Origin: Galliscardovia ingluviei
GTDB taxonomy: Bacteria > Actinomycetota > Actinomycetes > Actinomycetales > Bifidobacteriaceae
DNA: 64,000 nt
Direction: 5' to 3'
NCBI RefSeq assembly: GCF_014635685.1
Contig: NZ_BMDH01000002.1
Location: forward strand, 340,472 to 404,471
Shown: positions 57,589 to 64,000 of the stretch, one piece after another
Numbering within the stretch: the stretch's first letter is position 1
How the letters are laid out: each line of letters starts with the position of its first letter
Position numbers and translations under genes: made by a program
The notes under the pieces: generated by a model
Database searches by the model: none
Seen by the model: the letters and a program-made list of their open reading frames with translations, nothing else
What the model was told of the DNA's origin: nothing

Positions 57589-57730
57589 ATGACTAAACAA
57601 ACATAACAAGCCGCACAAGGGCAAGAAAATTGTAGCACTAACAACCATAGCCGTAGTAGTCGCACACATGAATCATGTGCTAGCCCTACTACTTGTAGCG
57701 GTTATCGTTGGCTACATTTTCGCGCTCTAA
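57589..57730 (+). pseudogene. Small membrane protein frame with a one-base shift
   Basis: ATG 57589 (GGGAG seven bases upstream) opens MTKQ and stops after six codons. Shifting by one base in the CAAACAT run continues as HNKPHKGKKIVALTTIAVVV and then MNHVLALLLVAVIVGYIFAL, ending at TAA 57730. The result is about 46 residues with a basic N-terminus and a hydrophobic C-terminal half. A hairpin precedes it and a 10-bp-stem terminator follows (57740-57771). It is either broken or phase-shifted. The family is unknown. Confidence 0.45.
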
Positions 57731-57739
57731 TGCGGTAAC

Positions 57740-57771
57740 TGCCGTGCTCCCCTCACAAGGAGAGCACGGCA
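57740..57771 (+). terminator. Hairpin after the small membrane-protein frame
   Basis: TGCCGTGCTC pairs perfectly with GAGCACGGCA. The loop is 12 bases and there is no strong T-run. Confidence 0.6.
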
Positions 57772-57957
57772 CTATTACCTACTCAGCCACCTCGCATAGC
57801 TACTTGTCTACCGGACTGAACTATCGACCTACTCGGCAGTTTCCACAGTTTCCAAAGCACGAACCATAGCCGCGCACTACTAGAAATCTTGAATGAGATT
57901 CAGCGAGTATTCACAATCATGCTCAACAATGTTCAATCATGCTCAACAATCGCTGAA
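57772..57957. other. Short spacer beyond the giant pilus protein
   Basis: Nothing recognised; it includes a repeated CAATCATGCTCAACAAT-type sequence next to the stop. Confidence 0.3.
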
Positions 57958-60900
57958 TTACTCCACATCCCCTGCAAGCGACTTACGTCGGCGTTCATTA
58001 AAGACCACGGAAAGCACGCCACCTGTTAACACTGCCGCACCAATAATCAAGAATGTTGTCGCAGCTGAACCACCGGTACGCGGTAGATTTGGTGAAATTG
58101 GCTCTACGAACTTCACCTTAATCACCGAGTGTTCATCCACCGTAGTGGAAAATGGAGCTGGAATATCATCCTCAGGTTTATCAGGGGTGTTCTTCACATC
58201 TTCAAAATCCTTCACTTTATGAGTAGTCCAGTCCTTCACTCGGAACAGCGTATGATCTGGAATTGAATTAGCATATCTACCCATGTACCAAGTCTTCACT
58301 TGGTCGGAAGTAGCCAGCTTCTCCCACTGTGAGGAGTCACTGACATCAGCATTGTTTGGATCATTGCCAGTGTACAAGTAGTATTGCGGTTCAAAATATG
58401 TGCCTGTGGTTCCGTCCTTCTGATAAGCGTTCACCGCCAAAGCACTTGGGTAGATATGGCGTGTATTATTTTGCTCTACCACGCTGGTAAGCGGACCTAC
58501 TTTATAGCCAGTTTTCTTATCGCTTGGAGCCGCGTCTATAACGCTTTGATCCACGCCAAAATCAATACTACTATCGATCTTACCACTATCTGCATTTTGA
58601 GTATGTACTGCAAATGCTTGCTTAGCCGCATCCGTTCCCTCAGCAAGAATCGTGAGCTCGGAAGTATGGAATTCTACATAGCACACAATGTTCTGACCTG
58701 GCTGCAAAAACGCTGCCGGAGCTCCTGGCGAATCCTTAACCATTGATTTCATCGAAGTTGGGCAGTCATAATCGAAGTACCAACTACGGTGATTGGAAAG
58801 TTCTGGCTTATACACTTGTGCAGCAAGCCACTTTGGATCGCGAGCACCTACATACGTGTCCTGCTTTTGATTAGTTGCACCTATTGGGTCAGCCCAGAAC
58901 TTAAAGTGATTGCCTTCGCCTGCCACTTCTATACCAGGTGTAGCTGTGCCATCCCCTGGTTCTTTATGAGCTGGAAGAATGCCATTTTTCACATTCGCTT
59001 TGAATTTTTGACCCTTGCGGTCCTTGGAATCATACTGCTTGTGGAATGGCTGCCAACCATCTTTATACGGTTTCTCACCTTTATCATCTGTATAGTTCTT
59101 AATCTGTTCCAACAACCATGCACGACGTGCAGAGGCCGTCATGGTACCAGCACCGGCAACATTTGTTGGGGTGCCGTCTTTCACGTAATCTTCCGGACCA
59201 TTAACCTTTGCGTCGCCCCTCTGACCGTCAGCAGAATCAGGCATTGGCACTGTCCCGCTATTTCTAAACGCCACCTCATCACCCATGGAATAAATCATGA
59301 TGGACTGTGCGCACTTGTAGGTAAGGGTCAGTGTATAGCTGTTCTTGTCCTTCTCCATAGTGACGTTATAGGTATTTGGATCGCGTGAGTAGCGCGCTGT
59401 TCCTGAGCCAGCATCTCGGTCGGCAATATGCGCTTTCTCATTCGGGTAGAGTGCTTGCGTATTTTTCTTTGATGCATCCACATCAGTACGCTCAATTGAC
59501 GCTTCATTTGGTTCTACCGGGCATCCTGGCACAACCTGCTGCTCCACATACGAATCGTACATAATAGCAACATTTTCGCCTACACCGAACTTGTATGGCT
59601 TACCGATATCAGCTGTTTTTGCAGCGGCAGTTCCAGTTTGGTAAGCAATCCGCGTACTAATACCATATGGCGAACCATTGGCTTGCGGTGTATATGTCAT
59701 TTCTTTACCAGTTGTGGCATCAATAAACTTATATGCCACATCTACGGTAATCTGTGCAGCAGTCTGCTCATAATAGAAGTAGAATGGGTCAGGCTCAATG
59801 CCTAGTGATACGATGCCTTTCTTGTTATCCATGCCAATCGGCCCAGATCCAAGGCTCTGCGAAGGCAAACCAGTAGTCATGCCGATCTCATCTTTTGCTG
59901 CCCAATACCACGGGCCACTCTTCTGGTTGACATCGCGATGCATAATCGTCTGCTTGCCGCCCGAAGTGAAGGTTTTATCAGTGTATAAATCTTCACCTTG
60001 TGTAGCATTGTGAATAGCGTCCATACGACTTTTAACAGCGGCGATACCTTTGGCATTCAAGCGTGCTTTCAAACCTGGCACACCACGGAAAGTCAAGTAG
60101 TCATTCTGCTTATCAGTCAGCTGGAAAGCCTCATGAAGCACAGTGCCATCGGTTTTTTTACCGCGGAAGTCAAATGTGTAGACTGCAGGCACTGCACCCG
60201 CGGTGTCAGCCGGTACAAGGCGCAAATATTTGGTAGCAATAGTGCCATTAGGGTTCGAGAGCTTGAGTTTCTCAAATTGGCGAATATCGAATATTTCGCC
60301 CGGGAAGTACGTCATTACTGTATCGGTTGCACGAGTGCATTGATCGTCTTGCAGTGAGCGCATGGCATTGGGGTCACCTGCGGCACACTGATACACATCA
60401 TAGCCAACGAAAGGTGCATTACCAACTCGCACTGGTACTACGCCAGAGACTTTGTGTGAGAAATCATCTTTTACATTTACCGTGTCTTTTTGGTCAGCGA
60501 TCGATGGCATACCGGCAAGCACTATACCGTCTTTATTGGCATAGCGTACTGGCACGTCATACGGCTGGGTAGGAACCCGTAACATTTGCTGACCGCCTGC
60601 GTCAATATATCTATTTACACCTCCTGCTCTGAAGTAGCTTTGATTGACTGGAATCATTGGTACCACGAAATATGCAGCATCGTCAAAACTGTTGATATAG
60701 CCGTCTGACTTAAGATAGCCATACTCGTCTGGGTTGAGTTGTTTCACATTATTCCAGTTGACGGAAAGGTCTCTGAGCGCCTCACCGTAGAGTGGCGCAA
60801 TGGTCTTTTTGTTATCAAAAGAGCTGCGCAAAATGCCACGACCTTGCTCGTCAGTGTAGCCTTCTTTAGGAAGATAACCATTCTTGTAATGCACGCGCAT

Positions 60901-63573
60901 AAAAGCGGGCACATCTTGAGATGTTTGGCCACTTCCTGGCGTATTATCAATCAATCCACCTCGGCTTGGCTGCTTCTGCCACTGCCAATTGGTAATTTCA
61001 GGGCACTTGGATGTGTCACTACTCATACTGGTATCAGTGCACAGATTCTGCCAGTTGTGATCATTTTTGTTGATATCGGAGGCAGCAAAAATTTCGATGC
61101 CGTCACTGCCGTCAGCAGTTTCCACGCCTTCTGTCTGCACGAGCTTGGCATGACTGCTCTTGTAATCTTGGTACGTCACATACCAGTCGTTGCTCTCATT
61201 TTGCAAGTTTTCAAGATTGATTTCCACACGAGTGGCAAACTTATAGAGGCATCGTGCTGAATCCTGACGGTAGGTAATACCAGGGGAAACGTCATTATAT
61301 TTGACATCATCGCTTGTCCACACGCAGTTATTCTGGTTGTCGCCTGTTCGTGTGGTGCCACCTAGCCATGGACCATCAGCTCGATCAATATAGTCATGAT
61401 TTTTCATTCCTACTGGCAAATCACGATTATTGAGAGCACCCTTGACGTTAAAGGTCCAAAATTGGCCCCAATCCCTATACACCTCGTAGCCATTATGCGA
61501 CTCATCCTCTTGGCAATCGCCATCAGACTCACTCGGACAGTCCATAATAGAGCGGAAATTGTACAGCTTCATCGAAATAACAGCACCGGCATTCTTGCCT
61601 TCTGTCACGTGATAGCGTACTTGCCAGCTGCCCAAATCCTCATTATTTTCAGACTGGTATTTAGTATTGAGGTTTTTCTCGCGCGTCTTAGTATAGACAT
61701 CTGTCCAGTAATCAATTGGATTGCCATTTTTATCAAGGTAGAGGTCTGTCACTTTTGCACGAGTAACCGGAGCCGTTGGCAGAGGCACAGCAAAATGCTG
61801 ACCGTTAAGCACAAAATCGGTCATATACGCCGAGCCGAAATGCCAATTCTCCTGCTCTCCAGCAGCACAACTTACAGCACGATCAGAAGTGTCAAGATTA
61901 CGCATTGTCGGTACAGTAGAATTTCCGCAAGTGCGCGTATCAGCTGTCAAACCCCAGTAATCGAAGGTCCAATCAACACCTGTACGGAACGGTAATCCGG
62001 AATAACCGTCTGGTCGAGTAGGCTTAGCATTCCACTGTGCAATCGTGCCATCGCTTGTATCAAACGTTGGGGATTTGATAATGCGAGTGAAATAACCCCA
62101 GTTATATGATGAATCCCTTTTGATGTCGCCAGTTTCTGGGTTAAACCACCAATCCCAGTTTTTCGTATTCATTTGATATCTGGCTTTTGCCATCGACACA
62201 TCATTCTTCGGATCGGAGTTGCCCGAAGGGATGTCGCGCCCCCACTGGCGCGCAACGAACGGCCATTGTGTCCCCAATCCCCATACTTCTTCGCCAGAAC
62301 CAAAATTAAAACCTGGCGTATTGTAATTTTGCGTCTTAGAAATTGGAGTAAGAGATACAGTCTTTGCCGTAGTAGAAAGCTTAATATTTGTAAACTTCGC
62401 ATTCGTGTTTGGAGTCACAACATATGTTTGCACAGTACGACCCACCTCTTTCGCAGCTGGGTCGTTATTCGTAAACGCAGCTTTATTTTCACGCCAATCC
62501 TTGTAGTACTTCCAATACTGCTCATCCTCACTTAGAGCATTGAGATTCACACGATTGACGTTAATCTTAGGAATTGCTTTATCGTGAGAGCTATCTGTTT
62601 GGAGCTTCCAGCCATCGAGCTTATACTCATTCCACGTATCCTCTCCCATCACTAAGTGTCTATCACGTTTGAGATCGATAGTGATAGTAGTGGATTGTCC
62701 CTTTTTCACCCATTGACGACCGAAACTATCAAGCTTATTGTCAGAGGAAATTTTGATGTCGCCGCCATTACCATTTTTCTCATTGTCAGGAATATCATAG
62801 GTAATGTATTCAAGATCATTAAGGGAATAGAATTTGGCAAAAAGGTGCTTCTCAAGATCAGTAGAAGTAGCAAGAAGATCTACATATTGCTCATTTGGGA
62901 AAGCATTATCAGTATCCTTAGGGTGGATCACATAATAGCTTTGGTTCGTGCCTTTGTTATCTTCAATATTGTCGTAATAGCCAATGCTGTCCACTTCAAT
63001 AGAGCGCTTTTGGTGATTGTCATCCTCTGCTTCATAATACAAGCCGACGAACTGGTACGTAATATCGCCCGCTTTTACTTTTGCATCAGAATTAGGGTAC
63101 GTATCTATTTTTGCAGTGGAATAGGTATAAGCACCGTCATATGTGCCACCTTGGGTATTGATGGTTTTAGTAACATTGCCATCAATGTCAATAGCTACCT
63201 GCTGTAAGCGAATATCAGGTGCCGTTGCCGCATTTGCTTGAGGAAGTGTCGAATAGAATTCACCTACTCCTGGTAGTAACCCCCCGCCTGAGCCGGTTAC
63301 AAATAATGCAAAAGCAAGAATAACGCTCGTCAATGCTGTAATTAGCTTGCCAAAGGTGCTACGTATACGCAATGTATTCGCCTTAACCTTACTTGATACT
63401 GTAAATAATGTAAATACTGTACTGCGGTGAACACTTGATGATGCTTTGTGGCGAACATCTGATGACACTTTGCGATAAGCACCTGATACCAATAGCGCAA
63501 AAGCATGGCGGAGAGAAGCCTTACCATGCTTCCTGCTGCCAGATACGAGATTCCCCTTACTCATAACCTTCAC
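57958..63573 (-). CDS. Giant LPRTG surface protein, probable pilus tip adhesin
   Basis: The 1871-residue product starts with a long basic leader of about 75 residues, then a signal-peptide helix (LITALTSVILAFALFVTGSG). Several beta-rich segments of unknown type follow. The end is LPRTGGSAATTFLIIGAAVL with a basic tail (NERRRKSLAGDVE), a clean sortase signal. It lies upstream of the LPKTG pilin in the same direction, as tip pilins do in SpaA-type loci. No vWA MIDAS or collagen-binding signature was found. The start is GTG 63573. A duplicate of the first codons upstream (63950) has ATG at the matching place, which supports this start. Confidence 0.85.
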   Translation of the reverse strand: MKVMSKGNLVSGSRKHGKASLRHAFALLVSGAYRKVSSDVRHKASSSVHRSTVFTLFTVSSKVKANTLRIRSTFGKLITALTSVILAFALFVTGSGGGLLPGVGEFYSTLPQANAATAPDIRLQQVAIDIDGNVTKTINTQGGTYDGAYTYSTAKIDTYPNSDAKVKAGDITYQFVGLYYEAEDDNHQKRSIEVDSIGYYDNIEDNKGTNQSYYVIHPKDTDNAFPNEQYVDLLATSTDLEKHLFAKFYSLNDLEYITYDIPDNEKNGNGGDIKISSDNKLDSFGRQWVKKGQSTTITIDLKRDRHLVMGEDTWNEYKLDGWKLQTDSSHDKAIPKINVNRVNLNALSEDEQYWKYYKDWRENKAAFTNNDPAAKEVGRTVQTYVVTPNTNAKFTNIKLSTTAKTVSLTPISKTQNYNTPGFNFGSGEEVWGLGTQWPFVARQWGRDIPSGNSDPKNDVSMAKARYQMNTKNWDWWFNPETGDIKRDSSYNWGYFTRIIKSPTFDTSDGTIAQWNAKPTRPDGYSGLPFRTGVDWTFDYWGLTADTRTCGNSTVPTMRNLDTSDRAVSCAAGEQENWHFGSAYMTDFVLNGQHFAVPLPTAPVTRAKVTDLYLDKNGNPIDYWTDVYTKTREKNLNTKYQSENNEDLGSWQVRYHVTEGKNAGAVISMKLYNFRSIMDCPSESDGDCQEDESHNGYEVYRDWGQFWTFNVKGALNNRDLPVGMKNHDYIDRADGPWLGGTTRTGDNQNNCVWTSDDVKYNDVSPGITYRQDSARCLYKFATRVEINLENLQNESNDWYVTYQDYKSSHAKLVQTEGVETADGSDGIEIFAASDINKNDHNWQNLCTDTSMSSDTSKCPEITNWQWQKQPSRGGLIDNTPGSGQTSQDVPAFMRVHYKNGYLPKEGYTDEQGRGILRSSFDNKKTIAPLYGEALRDLSVNWNNVKQLNPDEYGYLKSDGYINSFDDAAYFVVPMIPVNQSYFRAGGVNRYIDAGGQQMLRVPTQPYDVPVRYANKDGIVLAGMPSIADQKDTVNVKDDFSHKVSGVVPVRVGNAPFVGYDVYQCAAGDPNAMRSLQDDQCTRATDTVMTYFPGEIFDIRQFEKLKLSNPNGTIATKYLRLVPADTAGAVPAVYTFDFRGKKTDGTVLHEAFQLTDKQNDYLTFRGVPGLKARLNAKGIAAVKSRMDAIHNATQGEDLYTDKTFTSGGKQTIMHRDVNQKSGPWYWAAKDEIGMTTGLPSQSLGSGPIGMDNKKGIVSLGIEPDPFYFYYEQTAAQITVDVAYKFIDATTGKEMTYTPQANGSPYGISTRIAYQTGTAAAKTADIGKPYKFGVGENVAIMYDSYVEQQVVPGCPVEPNEASIERTDVDASKKNTQALYPNEKAHIADRDAGSGTARYSRDPNTYNVTMEKDKNSYTLTLTYKCAQSIMIYSMGDEVAFRNSGTVPMPDSADGQRGDAKVNGPEDYVKDGTPTNVAGAGTMTASARRAWLLEQIKNYTDDKGEKPYKDGWQPFHKQYDSKDRKGQKFKANVKNGILPAHKEPGDGTATPGIEVAGEGNHFKFWADPIGATNQKQDTYVGARDPKWLAAQVYKPELSNHRSWYFDYDCPTSMKSMVKDSPGAPAAFLQPGQNIVCYVEFHTSELTILAEGTDAAKQAFAVHTQNADSGKIDSSIDFGVDQSVIDAAPSDKKTGYKVGPLTSVVEQNNTRHIYPSALAVNAYQKDGTTGTYFEPQYYLYTGNDPNNADVSDSSQWEKLATSDQVKTWYMGRYANSIPDHTLFRVKDWTTHKVKDFEDVKNTPDKPEDDIPAPFSTTVDEHSVIKVKFVEPISPNLPRTGGSAATTFLIIGAAVLTGGVLSVVFNERRRKSLAGDVE

Positions 63574-64000
63574 ATCCCCTTCTCATGCTTCCCTCATGAG
63601 GCTCTCTACGCTCACAGCTTTTCTCCCCAAACTGCGAACCACCCCTAGTTACCTATGCTCCTCCCCAAAGGAACATGCGCTAACTCACAGTGTACAACAT
63701 TTATATTGTAATCTGTAATCTGACATCTTGTGCGTGTTATGCCGTCTTATGCCAGTTAAGCGCTTTGTGATGTAAGTGAAGCTTATCAAGTGCAGCTTAA
63801 TAAGTACGGCTTATGTAAATACGACTTATGTAAATACGACTTATGGGCAGAAAAAGGCACGTAGGCAGAAAAACAGAAAGCATGGCGACGAGATGTCTTA
63901 CCATGCTTTCTGCTACCAGATACGAGATTCCCCTTACTCGTAACCTTCATATCCCCTTCTCATCTTCCCCTCTACATGCGTGTTCCCCAACCCGCAAGTT
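63574..64000. other. Upstream region of the giant pilus protein
   Basis: Contains a duplicated leader fragment (listed separately) and short direct repeats (TACGACTTATGTAAA-like) at 63806-63845. The promoter was not resolved, and the sequence runs off the window. Confidence 0.4.
63786..63950 (-). pseudogene. Duplicated 5' leader of the giant pilus gene, 54-codon remnant
   Basis: The minus-strand frame from ATG 63950 reads MKVTSKGNLVSGSRKHGK and is nearly the same as the start of the giant protein (KVMSKGNLVSGSRKHGKAS). It diverges after RRHAF and ends at TGA 63786 after in-frame HKSYL repeats. The ribosome region is duplicated too. It is either a recombination remnant of a second copy or a small leader peptide. 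Confidence 0.6.

Overview
The window looks like a chromosomal piece from a low-GC member of the Bifidobacteriaceae (Gardnerella/Alloscardovia-like; genus not provable from sequence alone). The grounds are an argS-lysA pair, actinobacterial tRNAs, an SpaH-type pilus locus with a class C sortase, a modular secreted alpha-amylase with LacI-type operators, and a bifidobacterial style of exopolysaccharide genes. No replication origin, rRNA or CRISPR array was seen.

Layout. 1-4.4 kb is housekeeping: lysA (cut by the window edge), argS, a RidA-family protein with an unusual cysteine-rich heptad-repeat N-terminus, a coupled small membrane protein and a small HTH protein. 4.8-7.9 kb holds a large surface protein (SGNH hydrolase, vWA, PKD, thrombospondin type 3, LSATG-like sorting signal). 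8.1-12.9 kb is a small exopolysaccharide locus with a priming sugar-phosphate transferase, flippase, pyruvyl transferase-like protein and acyltransferase. 13.2-17.6 kb is a 1473-residue alpha-amylase with three starch-binding modules.

18.2-32.9 kb is an AT-rich accessory island. It has an intact RloC/PrrC-like anticodon nuclease candidate, an intact DUF3800 gene and an intact ImmA/IrrE-DUF4411 pair. It also has a frameshifted gene with a nucleoside deoxyribosyltransferase-like effector domain, a decayed McrBC system, an IS256-type transposase remnant and four unknown membrane or membrane-anchored proteins, one ending in a lytic-transglycosylase-like domain. This is a defence island with both live and dead systems.

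33.4-36.9 kb returns to housekeeping (tRNA-Glu, trmB, galE, tRNA-Asp, tRNA-Phe), with a degenerate 36-bp repeat array upstream of trmB. 37.3-52.9 kb is the main exopolysaccharide cluster: ugd, glycosyltransferases, two flippase/acyltransferase neighbours, a pyruvyl transferase, a candidate polymerase and a chain-length/BY-kinase fusion. It lacks its own priming transferase, which lies in the 8-kb locus, so the two loci probably work together. 53.1-63.6 kb is a sortase-assembled pilus locus on the minus strand: a giant LPRTG protein, an LPKTG backbone pilin and sortase C. Sortase C is separated from the pilin by a terminator and three 18-bp palindromes spaced exactly 40 bp apart.

The most interesting signals are: the 21-bp-repeat cysteine-rich RidA extension and a similar 18-bp cysteine-rich repeat inside a glycosyltransferase; the three phased palindromes before the sortase; the anticodon nuclease and broken AbiJ-like effector in the island; the transglycosylase-like membrane protein; the intergenic repeat family found in opposite orientations at 34.8 and 53.0 kb; and a duplicated leader upstream of the giant pilus protein.
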